DNA of 5,516 bases from Candidatus Glassiibacteriota bacterium. Lineage in GTDB: Bacteria > Gemmatimonadota > Glassbacteria > GWA2-58-10. The position numbers and the translations under genes were made by a program. The first letter of the stretch is position 1. Every line of letters starts with the position of its first letter. The notes beneath the pieces were generated by a model. That model was not told the origin of the DNA and searched no databases. It worked only from the letters and a program-made list of their open reading frames with translations. Of this stretch, positions 1 through 5,516 are shown one piece after another. The stretch lies in assembly GCA_016934095.1 (NCBI GenBank), contig JAFGTO010000271.1, positions 1-5,516 of the forward strand, read 5' to 3'.

Positions 1-57
1 CCGTCCGGCTAACAGTTCCCCCTGTCGGGCCTGTAAAGGACTTTAACCTCCAAGTGG

Positions 58-77
58 GTGCGCCCTGCCGGGCGCAC
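58..77. repeat. GC-rich hairpin beyond the glutamate dehydrogenase terminator
   Basis: A perfect 8-bp inverted repeat (58-65 with 70-77) encloses a 4-nt loop. It lies one base beyond the A/T tract of the neighbouring terminator. Neither strand has a T-run directly after it, so it is not a second classical terminator by itself. It may back up termination or belong to a dispersed intergenic repeat running into positions 1-57, where I see no gene. The stem is directly visible; its role is unknown. Confidence 0.45.
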
Positions 78-78
78 T

Positions 79-116
79 AAAAAAAGCGGTCCCGGCCGTG
101 CATGGCCGGGACCGCT
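79..116 (-). terminator. Rho-independent terminator of glutamate dehydrogenase
   Basis: Reading the minus strand, a perfect 13-bp GC-rich stem (116-104 with 97-85) with a 6-nt loop (103-98) runs directly into seven T residues (85-79). This is the textbook form of an intrinsic terminator. It begins 36 nt after the glutamate dehydrogenase stop codon. On the plus strand the stem is not followed by T residues, so it acts in the minus direction. Confidence 0.9.
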
Positions 117-152
117 CAGATTCAGCCTTTAAAGGCGGCGCGGCTGCCGCGC

Positions 153-1466
153 TCAAATCAGGCTCCTGGTTTTCATGGCCAGATAGATCCTCCTGAGCGC
201 GATATCGCAGGCAGCCTGGGTAAAGCTTCCCGCCCGGTCTTTGATCTCCAGCATGTTTCCGAACATCTCGTCGAAGCGGCCGCGCAGGTGGTCGAACACC
301 TGCGTACGGCTGTAGCGCGTGCCTCCCAGTCCCTGCCTGTATTCGAGGTCCGAGGCGATCACGCCCCCGGAGTTGACATAGTTGTCCGGGAGCAGATCGA
401 TGCCTCTTTCTTTCAGCTCGAGGAACGCCTCGTAGGAAACCGGCATGTTGGCGGCCTCGGCCACGAGCAGGCGCACCCCCAGCTCGCCGCAGTTTTCCTT
501 GCCGATCACGTGGCCGCTGGCGGCGGGCACCAGGATGTCGACCGGCATGCGGAACATGGTGTCGTTATCTATGGTGTGCTTGTCATCGTAACCCTTGACA
601 GTACGGTTTTCGCGGGCGTAATCCATCAATTCGTTCACGTCGATACCCTCTTCGTGGCACACCCCGCCGTAAAAATCGGTCACTGCCAGGACCTTGCAGC
701 CATAATCGTTCAGATAGTATGCCGTATGGGAGCCCACGTTGCCGAACCCCTGGATGGCCACGGTAATCTCCGAGGGGTCTTTCCCGATATGTTCCAGGTA
801 TTTGAGGATCGCGTAAGCCGTGCCGAAACCCGTGGCCTCGTGGCGGCCCGGCAGCCAGCCCTCGATGCCCTCGGGCTTGGCGGTGACCACTGCCGGGTCG
901 TGGGTCCTGTTGTAAAAAAGCATCATTTCCCTGCCCGAGCTCCCCATGTCCGGTGCCGGGATGTAGATGCGGACCAGTCCGCGCTCGACAAAATGGTCGA
1001 CAAACTCTTTCATGATATGGTCTTTGAGCATGTCGCAAAAAGGGTAAAAGCCGAGCTTGAACCTGTCCTTGAACATGCCGTAGATTTTTTCGAAGTCCAC
1101 TCTGATGCCGGTTTTGCCGCCGCCGAGCTCCAGGTCGGCCAAGGCGGTTTTCAGGGTCATCAGCCGGGCCAGCTCGTTAGTCTCCCAGATATTCACGTCC
1201 GAGGCTATTCGTATGCCACCCTTGTATGGTCCCCGGGCCCGGTTGTGAAGCACGATACCCGAGCTGATATTGATAACCTCGCCCTCGACCTCCACCGGGA
1301 GCCGCTGATAGATAAAGGTGTAGGGCTTCTCGATCTGTTCGAGCGCGGCGTTGGATATGCCGAGGCGCTTGGCGCTGTCCCGCAGCAGGGACTCGGAGCG
1401 GTTGGGTGGTTCTTTGCTGCAGACGAACCTTTCCATGCTTTTGGTTCTCATTCTCGGCTCGTACAT
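153..1466 (-). CDS. gdhA: Glutamate dehydrogenase (Glu/Leu/Phe/Val dehydrogenase family)
   Basis: A 437-residue cytoplasmic enzyme of normal family length. It interconverts glutamate with 2-oxoglutarate and ammonia using NAD(P). The N-terminal substrate domain shows GPYKGGIR (79-86), MTLKTAL (103-109), GGGKTG (115-120) and PAPDMG (170-175). These give the expected substrate and catalytic residues K82, K106, K118 and D173. The C-terminal Rossmann domain carries GFGNVG (240-245), and N365-S-G-G follows later. K82 and S372 match the residues that, from what I recall of clostridial glutamate dehydrogenase, hold the side-chain carboxylate; leucine dehydrogenases lack the lysine, so glutamate is the likely substrate. 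D264 near the end of the second Rossmann strand hints at NAD preference, which is weak evidence. Two motifs are unusual: GGGKTG for the common GGxKGG, and AEAAN (336-340) for the usual EGAN. The ATG is supported by AGGAGG at 1474-1479, seven bases upstream. The gene has its own promoter and terminator and is probably monocistronic. Confidence 0.93.
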   Translation of the reverse strand: MYEPRMRTKSMERFVCSKEPPNRSESLLRDSAKRLGISNAALEQIEKPYTFIYQRLPVEVEGEVINISSGIVLHNRARGPYKGGIRIASDVNIWETNELARLMTLKTALADLELGGGKTGIRVDFEKIYGMFKDRFKLGFYPFCDMLKDHIMKEFVDHFVERGLVRIYIPAPDMGSSGREMMLFYNRTHDPAVVTAKPEGIEGWLPGRHEATGFGTAYAILKYLEHIGKDPSEITVAIQGFGNVGSHTAYYLNDYGCKVLAVTDFYGGVCHEEGIDVNELMDYARENRTVKGYDDKHTIDNDTMFRMPVDILVPAASGHVIGKENCGELGVRLLVAEAANMPVSYEAFLELKERGIDLLPDNYVNSGGVIASDLEYRQGLGGTRYSRTQVFDHLRGRFDEMFGNMLEIKDRAGSFTQAACDIALRRIYLAMKTRSLI

Positions 1467-1600
1467 TCAGGTTCCTCCTGGGTAGGGTATGCCAGCTTTT
1501 ACAGGCCCAGCCAACCGCCTTCACCATGCCCTTCGCAAGCCGACCCGCGCGGGTTCGGAAAGCGCAGGCTAAAGGGGCGTTGAAAGAAGACATCAACGTC
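1467..1600 (-). promoter_or_regulatory. Structured 5' leader of glutamate dehydrogenase
   Basis: If the promoter at 1606-1634 is used, the mRNA starts near 1599-1602 and has a leader of about 130 nt. Two stems are visible. The first is CGTTGA/TCAACG plus three G-C pairs around one bulged A (1575-1602, 9-nt pyrimidine-rich loop) and lies at the predicted 5' end. The second is built on the 12-bp palindrome ACCCGCGCGGGT (1543-1554), extended by three pairs to 1540-1558. The ribosome site AGGAGG is at 1474-1479. I recognise no known riboswitch, and the out-of-frame reading with an ATG in this leader is not a credible leader peptide. The stems are seen; regulation is inferred. Confidence 0.4.
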
Positions 1601-1605
1601 CCATG

Positions 1606-1634
1606 ATTAAATTTGTTGCTTCATGGGCTGTCAA
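1606..1634 (-). promoter_or_regulatory. Sigma-70-type promoter for glutamate dehydrogenase
   Basis: On the minus strand a perfect -35 TTGACA (1634-1629) is followed, after exactly 17 bases (1628-1612), by TTTAAT (1611-1606), a 5-of-6 match to the -10 consensus. Transcription would start near 1600, about 133 bases before the ATG of glutamate dehydrogenase. It is the best promoter match I found in the window. The -35 hexamer lies within the left arm of the 13-bp inverted repeat at 1626-1745. Confidence 0.75.
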
Positions 1635-1745
1635 GGGCAAGACAAGCAGTTTCCAGTGTAACTGTAAAACTTTCTATATGTTATGCAATTAAGGCTTCCT
1701 TGCCGCATATTGTTGCTCTAAGAGTGGAAACGGCCCTTGACAGCC
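1626..1745. repeat. 120-bp segment bounded by a perfect 13-bp inverted repeat
   Basis: GGCTGTCAAGGGC (1626-1638) recurs as its exact reverse complement at 1733-1745. A second inverted pair, GTTTCCA (1649-1655) and TGGAAAC (1725-1731), is nested inside. The interior is visibly richer in A/T than the flanking genes. Each arm holds a TTGACA directed outward: leftward on the minus strand, where it serves as the glutamate dehydrogenase -35, and rightward on the plus strand (1737-1742), where no good -10 follows. There is no flanking target-site duplication and no open frame of note. It could be a small transposon-derived element, a paired operator site, or a long-range RNA stem. This segment fills most of the gap between hom and glutamate dehydrogenase. 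Confidence 0.6.
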
Positions 1746-1780
1746 TTTATACCCTAACTCCTAAATATTTCAACGCGCTA

Positions 1781-3064
1781 CTAGAGTACGTCCATGATCC
1801 GCAGGATGCGTGCCGGCTCCAGGGTAATCGGGTCGGCGTCGATGGTGCGCACTGCATCCGCGATCCGTCCCACGGTGGTCTCGTGGGTGGTGATCAGCAG
1901 GGGCACTCCGCGCTCCGGGGCTTCACCGGTTTCTTTTTGCAGGACAGAGGCGATGCTGATTTTGCGCTCTGCCAGGGCTTTACTGACCGTGGCCAGCACT
2001 CCGGGCTGGTCGACTACGGTAAGGCGCAGATAAAACCTGCAGCTCACCTGGTCGCGGTTCAATACCGGCAGGTCCAGCCGCGGCTCGGCGAAACAGGTGC
2101 GGATCCTGCCTTTGCTCAGCAGGGCGTACAGGTCGCTTACTACCGCGCCCGCGGTCGGCATCATCCCCGCCCCCTTGCCGATATAAGTGTGCTCGTGATG
2201 GGCCATACTGTTTATCATCACGGCGTTGAACTCGTTCTTGACCTGAGCCATGATCGAGTCTGCAGGGATCAGCGCAGGCCCCACCCAGACTGTCAGCTTT
2301 CCTTGTTCCTTGCTGGCCCGGGCGATAAGCTTGATCCGGTACCTCATCTCCCCGGCTGTCCGGACATCGACATTGGCGAGCTCGGTGATCCCGTTGACAT
2401 CGATCTCTTCCGGCAGGACACGGGTGCGGAAAGCCTTGCGCACCAGGATGGAAAGCTTTTGGGCGGTGTCCATGCCGCTGATATCCAGGGTGGGGTCCGC
2501 CTCGGCGAAACCCCTGGCCTGCGCCTCGGCCACGGCTTGTTTGCAGCTCAGTCCGGGCTGTTGTTCCATGCGGGTCAGGATATAGTTGCAGGTCCCGTTG
2601 AGGATGGCATTAATCGAATAGATTTCATCCGCAGAGAGCTCTTCGCGCAGGATCTTGATAATCGGCATGCCGCCGGCCACGCTGGCTTCGAAAAGAAGGC
2701 TCGCCCCGCTCTTTGCCGCCAGCTTGAACAGCTCGTCCCCGTGGGCCGACATCAGGTACTTGTTGGCGGTGATTACATCCTTGCCCAGCTCCAGGGCCAT
2801 CTCCACGTATTTTTTAGCCGCACCGATACCGCCGATGAGCTCGATGATTACATTTATCTCCGGGTCCCTGACCACGGACTCGGTATCGGTGGTCAGCAGC
2901 TTCGGGTCCACTTCGACCTCGCGCTTGCGCCCGAGGTCGATATCGGCGACCTTAACCAGCTCCACTTCCCCGGCTATGTCCAGGCCGGAGCCAGTCAACA
3001 GCTTGATCACCCCAGAGCCGATAGTGCCATAACCCAGCAGCCCCACCTTGAGCTTCTCAGACAT
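1781..3064 (-). CDS. hom: Homoserine dehydrogenase with C-terminal ACT domain
   Basis: A 427-residue cytoplasmic enzyme that reduces L-aspartate 4-semialdehyde to homoserine with NAD(P)H, the branch point toward threonine, isoleucine and methionine. The Rossmann domain starts with GYGTIG (11-16). TANK (99-102) supplies the conserved lysine K102. The catalytic domain contains NGTCNYILT (156-164) and the family signature around GFAEADPTLDISGMD (185-199), with E188, D190, D199 and K203 matching the conserved acidic and lysine residues. GKGAGMMPTAGAVVSDL (297-313 by motif, about 296-312) is also typical. An ACT domain covers about 344-420 and begins with the LTVVDQPGVLA motif, so feedback inhibition, classically by threonine, is likely. 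It is the monofunctional form, with no aspartokinase fusion. AGGAGG at 3069-3074 lies four bases before the ATG. It follows proC by 42 nt and is probably in the same transcript. The stop is a double TAG TAG, with no clear terminator after it. Confidence 0.96.
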   Translation of the reverse strand: MSEKLKVGLLGYGTIGSGVIKLLTGSGLDIAGEVELVKVADIDLGRKREVEVDPKLLTTDTESVVRDPEINVIIELIGGIGAAKKYVEMALELGKDVITANKYLMSAHGDELFKLAAKSGASLLFEASVAGGMPIIKILREELSADEIYSINAILNGTCNYILTRMEQQPGLSCKQAVAEAQARGFAEADPTLDISGMDTAQKLSILVRKAFRTRVLPEEIDVNGITELANVDVRTAGEMRYRIKLIARASKEQGKLTVWVGPALIPADSIMAQVKNEFNAVMINSMAHHEHTYIGKGAGMMPTAGAVVSDLYALLSKGRIRTCFAEPRLDLPVLNRDQVSCRFYLRLTVVDQPGVLATVSKALAERKISIASVLQKETGEAPERGVPLLITTHETTVGRIADAVRTIDADPITLEPARILRIMDVL

Positions 3065-3106
3065 TAATCCTCCTTAACCGGCAGCGGAAAGCGCCTCGGG
3101 CCTGGA

Positions 3107-3931
3107 TTATTTTTTTCCTGCGCCGCCCAGCTCGCGGGAGCGCTCGGCGGCGGCTTCGACCGCGCTGATCACCGCATCGCGGAAGCCCTTTTGTTCGAGC
3201 TCGTGCAGGGCGGCGATAGTAGTTCCTCCAGGGGTGGTAACCGCATCGCGCAGGATGGCCGGGTGCGATTCCGGGTCCGCCTCGAGCATGGCCGCTGCGC
3301 CCTTGAGAGTCTGCACGGCCAGGGCCCGCGCCTCGTGGTAAGGCAGACCCACCTTGAGTGCGCCGCTGATCAGCGCCTCGGTAAAGAGGAAGACATAAGC
3401 CGGCCCGCTGCCCGCAAGCCCGGTCGCTGCATCGAGGAGGGCCTCGGGAAGCTCCACTACCAGCCCCACCGAGGAGAGCAGCCTTGCGGCCAGCTCGAGG
3501 TCCTCCCTGCCGGCCGTGGCGCCGGCGGCGACAGCAGTGGCCGAGGCGGCCACCGTGGCGGCGATATTAGGCATGGCGCGCACCACCGCCACTCCCGGAG
3601 CAAGCTCCGCCTCGATCGCGCCGGTGGTTATGCCGGCGGCCACCGAGACAACCAGTTTGCCGGGCCCGAGTGCTCCCGCGAGCTGACGGATGACCGGGAG
3701 CACCACCGGGGGCTTGACACACAGCACCACCACCCGGCAGCGCTCGGCAAGACTTCCGGTGGAAACGGCCTCGATACCATGCTTTTTGCGGCAGCGCCTG
3801 AGCGCTCCCTCGTCGGTCTCGGCGAAAAAGACCTCCGCCGGTTTGACCATCCCGGCCCTGAGGACACCACTGATCAGGGCGGAGCCCATTTTGCCGGCGC
3901 CGATAAAACCGATGCTGCCGATCTCAGCCAT
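3107..3931 (-). CDS. proC: Pyrroline-5-carboxylate reductase
   Basis: A 274-residue cytoplasmic enzyme of typical ProC length that reduces 1-pyrroline-5-carboxylate to proline with NAD(P)H, the last step of proline synthesis. The N-terminal Rossmann fold has GAGKMG (11-16), and CVKP (71-74), VAAGIT (97-102) and RAMPN (118-122) follow in the family order. The C-terminal helical dimer domain has GLAGSGPAYV (171-180) and the ProC signature DAVTTPGGTTIAAL (229-242), whose conserved threonines line the active site. The LAGSGPAY motif has alanine where LSGSGPAY is common, a mild variation. AGGGAG at 3939-3944 is seven bases before the ATG. It lies 133 nt after the aminotransferase and 42 nt before hom. 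Proline here could come from glutamate or ornithine; no proA or proB is in view. Confidence 0.96.
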   Translation of the reverse strand: MAEIGSIGFIGAGKMGSALISGVLRAGMVKPAEVFFAETDEGALRRCRKKHGIEAVSTGSLAERCRVVVLCVKPPVVLPVIRQLAGALGPGKLVVSVAAGITTGAIEAELAPGVAVVRAMPNIAATVAASATAVAAGATAGREDLELAARLLSSVGLVVELPEALLDAATGLAGSGPAYVFLFTEALISGALKVGLPYHEARALAVQTLKGAAAMLEADPESHPAILRDAVTTPGGTTIAALHELEQKGFRDAVISAVEAAAERSRELGGAGKK

Positions 3932-3975
3932 AGTTATTCTCCCTGGGTCGAAATCTCCAGGCCGATAAAATAACA

Positions 3976-4031
3976 GCGGATACCCCCCGAGTGCAAGTTT
4001 AGTGCCTGACTGCCCGGGAGGGGGTATCCGC
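3976..4031 (-). terminator. Long stem-loop between aminotransferase and proC; possible terminator or attenuator
   Basis: A perfect 12-bp inverted repeat, GCGGATACCCCC (3976-3987) with GGGGGTATCCGC (4020-4031), encloses a 32-nt apical region. On the minus strand it begins 33 nt after the aminotransferase stop, and its 3' side is followed by TGTTATTTTAT (3975-3965), a broken T-tract. It could therefore end or attenuate transcription before proC. The large apical region is unusual for a simple terminator and might itself be structured; the plus strand holds a short direct repeat AGTGC (3990-3994, 4001-4005). I recognise no known riboswitch. Confidence 0.5.
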
Positions 4032-4064
4032 CGGTTGACATCTGCAATCTTTCAGAGCCCGGGT

Positions 4065-5135
4065 CTAATGCCCGAGAATTTCATCTATCGCCCCCAGCAG
4101 CTCCTCGATATCGGCCAGGGTCAGCTCACCCATGTGGGCGATACGGAAGGTCTTGTCCTTGAGCTGGCCGTAGCCGTTGCCCAGGACCATGCCTCTCTCG
4201 GCCAGCTTCTTGTTCATCTCGGAGATGTTGATATTCCTGGTGTTCGTGATACAGGTGAGGGTCTCCGAGCGGTAGCCTTCCTCGGTAAAGACCTCGAAGT
4301 GCTCTCCGGCCCAGGCGCGGACCCTTTCGGCCATCTGATGGTGGCGCTGCCAGCGGTTTTCCAACCCCTCGTCGATAATCAGCTCCATCTGCTTTTTCAT
4401 GGCGTAGAGGTGCGGGATGGTCGGCGTGATATGGGTCTGGTTCTTGGCGTAGTTCTTCTCGACATTGAGGAAGTCGAAATAGAAGCCGCGGTTCTGGACA
4501 GTGCGGGCTTTTTCCAAGGCGCGCCCGCTGATCGCGGCCACGGCGATCCCCGGCGGCAGGGCGAGGGCTTTCTGTCCGCTGGCCAGGGCCACATCCACTC
4601 CCAGCTCGTCTATCTCCAGCTTGACCCCGGCCATGGAGCTGACCATGTCGACCAGGAAGCTCACTTCCGGGTGTTTCTTCATCACCCCGGCGATCCCGTA
4701 GATGTCGCTCATCGCCGCAGTGGAGGTCTCGTTGTGCACCAGGGCAATCGCATCCACCTCGTGCTGTTCCAGGGCCTGCTCCACCATACGCGCGGAAAAG
4801 CCTTTGCCCCAGTCGATCTCCACCGGTATTGTCTTCTTGCCGTTGGACTCGGCGATCTGCATGAAACGCTTGCTGAAAGCCCCGTTGACAAAACACAGGC
4901 AGGTTTCCCTGACACAGTTGCGCACGGCCGCTTCCATCAAGCCGGTGCCGCTGCTGGTGGAGAGATAGATCATGTTCTTGGTGTAGAGCATGTGCTGGAC
5001 CAGCGGGATGATCGAGCCGATCAGCTCAGCGCATTCGGGGAAACGGTGGCCGATCATCGGGCGGCTGAGCTCGGCGCGCACCTCGGGCAGGACCTCGGTG
5101 GGCCCGGGAATGAAAAGCTTGCGATGATCCGTCAT
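4065..5135 (-). CDS. Class V PLP-dependent aminotransferase (alanine-glyoxylate / serine-pyruvate type)
   Basis: A 356-residue cytoplasmic fold-type I PLP enzyme. Visible motifs in order are IPGPTEV (9-15), STSSGTGLMEA (59-69, cofactor phosphate loop), HNETSTA (134-140), VDMVSSMAG (162-170) with D163 expected to contact the PLP ring nitrogen, SGQKAL (186-191) with K189 as the likely Schiff-base lysine, PPGIA (194-198), TPTIPHLYAM (237-246), and FRIAHMG (330-336) with R331 placed to bind the substrate carboxylate. The family includes alanine-glyoxylate, serine-glyoxylate, aspartate-glyoxylate and phosphoserine aminotransferases, and sequence motifs alone do not separate these. The amino-acid biosynthetic neighbours make a serine, glycine or alanine role plausible, but no serA or other serine gene is visible, so I give no symbol. 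GGAGA at 5143-5147 lies seven bases before the ATG. It starts 69 nt after argJ. Confidence 0.88.
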   Translation of the reverse strand: MTDHRKLFIPGPTEVLPEVRAELSRPMIGHRFPECAELIGSIIPLVQHMLYTKNMIYLSTSSGTGLMEAAVRNCVRETCLCFVNGAFSKRFMQIAESNGKKTIPVEIDWGKGFSARMVEQALEQHEVDAIALVHNETSTAAMSDIYGIAGVMKKHPEVSFLVDMVSSMAGVKLEIDELGVDVALASGQKALALPPGIAVAAISGRALEKARTVQNRGFYFDFLNVEKNYAKNQTHITPTIPHLYAMKKQMELIIDEGLENRWQRHHQMAERVRAWAGEHFEVFTEEGYRSETLTCITNTRNINISEMNKKLAERGMVLGNGYGQLKDKTFRIAHMGELTLADIEELLGAIDEILGH

Positions 5136-5175
5136 ATCTGCGTCTCCATTTTTTAATGGTTATAAAATTCACTTC

Positions 5176-5203
5176 GGGGCGTCGAGGCTTGTTTCAACGC
5201 CCC
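5176..5203 (-). other. Stem-loop directly after argJ
   Basis: On the minus strand GGGGCGTTGA (5203-5194) pairs with TCGACGCCCC (5185-5176) over 10 bp, including one G-U pair, with an 8-nt loop. It starts two bases past the argJ stop codon. The nearest T-rich run comes about eight bases later, so it is not a clean terminator. It may partially terminate, stabilise the upstream mRNA end, or be a copy of a repeat also seen at 1574-1602. Confidence 0.55.
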
Positions 5204-5204
5204 T

Positions 5205-5516
5205 CTAGGTATGGTAGAGCGCGTTGATGCGCACGTAGTCGTAAGAGAAATCACAGGTCCAGAAGACACACTCCTGCGCACCCTGGTTAAGGTCCACGGT
5301 CAGGGTGAGCTCCTTTTTTTTCAGCTCCCGGACCAGCTTGTCCTGGGCGGCCCCGGCAAAGACCCCGGCCGAGGCGGCCTGCAGCGTGCCGAAATAGATG
5401 TCGATGCGATCAGGGTCTACCGGCACGCCGCTGTAGCCGGCTGCGCAGATGATCCTTCCCCAGTTGGGGTCTGCGCCGTGCAGGGCGGTCTTGACCAGGG
5501 GCGAGTTGCCGATGGC
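5205..5516 (-). CDS. argJ: ArgJ, glutamate/ornithine acetyltransferase (C-terminal 103 residues; 5' end outside window)
   Basis: The frame is open to the window edge, so only the C-terminal part of the roughly 400-residue protein is visible. ArgJ moves the acetyl group from N-acetylornithine to glutamate in the cyclic arginine pathway; some members also use acetyl-CoA. The visible part begins with GNSPLVKTALHGADPNWGRI, the characteristic ArgJ segment NSPLVKTA-x-x-G-x-DPNWGRI. It ends with WTCDFSYDYVRINALYHT, matching the family C-terminus, where the final asparagine and threonine are known to help form the active site. The autoprocessing threonine site lies upstream, beyond the window, so intactness and mono- or bifunctionality cannot be judged. 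A GTG within this region (5424-5426) is an internal valine, not a start, because the conserved ArgJ sequence continues upstream of it. It is the most upstream gene of the visible minus-strand run. Confidence 0.95.
   Translation of the reverse strand, partial: AIGNSPLVKTALHGADPNWGRIICAAGYSGVPVDPDRIDIYFGTLQAASAGVFAGAAQDKLVRELKKKELTLTVDLNQGAQECVFWTCDFSYDYVRINALYHT

Noticed and set aside
102..1583. Long plus-strand open frame of 493 codons opposite glutamate dehydrogenase
   Set aside because: It is an antisense frame over a clearly conserved enzyme, with no recognisable domain, and its translation shows the histidine- and glutamine-rich bias typical of an antisense reading of a GC-rich gene. It also runs through the terminator.
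1177..1596. Minus-strand frame starting in the glutamate dehydrogenase leader (139 codons)
   Set aside because: It overlaps the start of glutamate dehydrogenase out of frame, shows no motif, and its first codons lie inside the leader hairpin with no convincing ribosome site.
1737..1767. Rightward promoter on the plus strand from TTGACA at 1737-1742
   Set aside because: No hexamer at 16-19 bases matches the -10 consensus in more than three positions, and it would only produce antisense RNA to hom. The hexamer is explained by the inverted repeat.
1613..3067. Long plus-strand open frame of 484 codons opposite hom
   Set aside because: It mirrors the hom coding region and has no recognisable family motif. 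The plus-strand TTGACA at 1737-1742 lies inside it and lacks a good -10.
3191..3973. Plus-strand open frame of 260 codons opposite proC
   Set aside because: It is an antisense shadow of a fully conserved ProC protein.
4035..4069. Plus-strand promoter from TTGACA at 4035-4040
   Set aside because: The positions 17-18 bases downstream are CCCGGG-like; the nearest TCTAAT is 23 bases away, too far for a normal spacer.
4002..5156. Long plus-strand open frame of 384 codons opposite the aminotransferase, and a 256-codon minus-strand frame at 4126-4896
   Set aside because: Both are shadows of the aminotransferase, whose frame has all family motifs. Their translations are low-complexity and rich in Arg, Gly, His and Asp without motifs.
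5205..5426. Separate small protein of 73 residues starting at an internal GTG
   Set aside because: Conserved ArgJ sequence continues in the same frame to the window edge, so the GTG is an internal codon of a partial argJ.

Overview
The window is a stretch of bacterial chromosome with moderately high G+C, judged by eye. All five genes lie on the minus strand and all belong to amino-acid metabolism. Bacterial origin is supported by Shine-Dalgarno sites at the expected distance before each of the four visible starts, a sigma-70-like promoter and an intrinsic terminator. Nothing in the window fixes the phylum. There are no plasmid, phage, CRISPR, tRNA or rRNA genes and no transposase.

In the direction of transcription (high to low coordinates) the order is: the 3' end of argJ (5516-5205, cut by the window edge); a PLP-dependent class V aminotransferase (5135-4065); proC, pyrroline-5-carboxylate reductase (3931-3107); hom, an ACT-domain homoserine dehydrogenase (3064-1781); and a glutamate dehydrogenase (1466-153) followed by a strong terminator (116-79). 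The gaps are 69, 133, 42 and 314 nt. argJ, proC and glutamate dehydrogenase all work around glutamate (arginine, proline and ammonia assimilation or release). Hom is the branch point to threonine and methionine. The aminotransferase probably exchanges amino groups among small amino acids and 2-oxo acids. The first four genes may be co-transcribed, with hairpins in two of the gaps. Glutamate dehydrogenase looks like its own unit, with a promoter, a leader of about 130 nt and a terminator.

The coding part is ordinary housekeeping, and I found no convincing new system. The most interesting material is non-coding. (i) A 120-bp AT-richer segment (1626-1745) is bounded by a perfect 13-bp inverted repeat; each arm carries an outward-facing TTGACA, and one of these forms the glutamate dehydrogenase promoter. 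(ii) A stem-loop sits at the predicted 5' end of the glutamate dehydrogenase mRNA. (iii) A near-identical hairpin lies directly after argJ. (iv) A 12-bp stem with a 32-nt apical region lies between the aminotransferase and proC. Positions 1-57 contain no recognisable gene.
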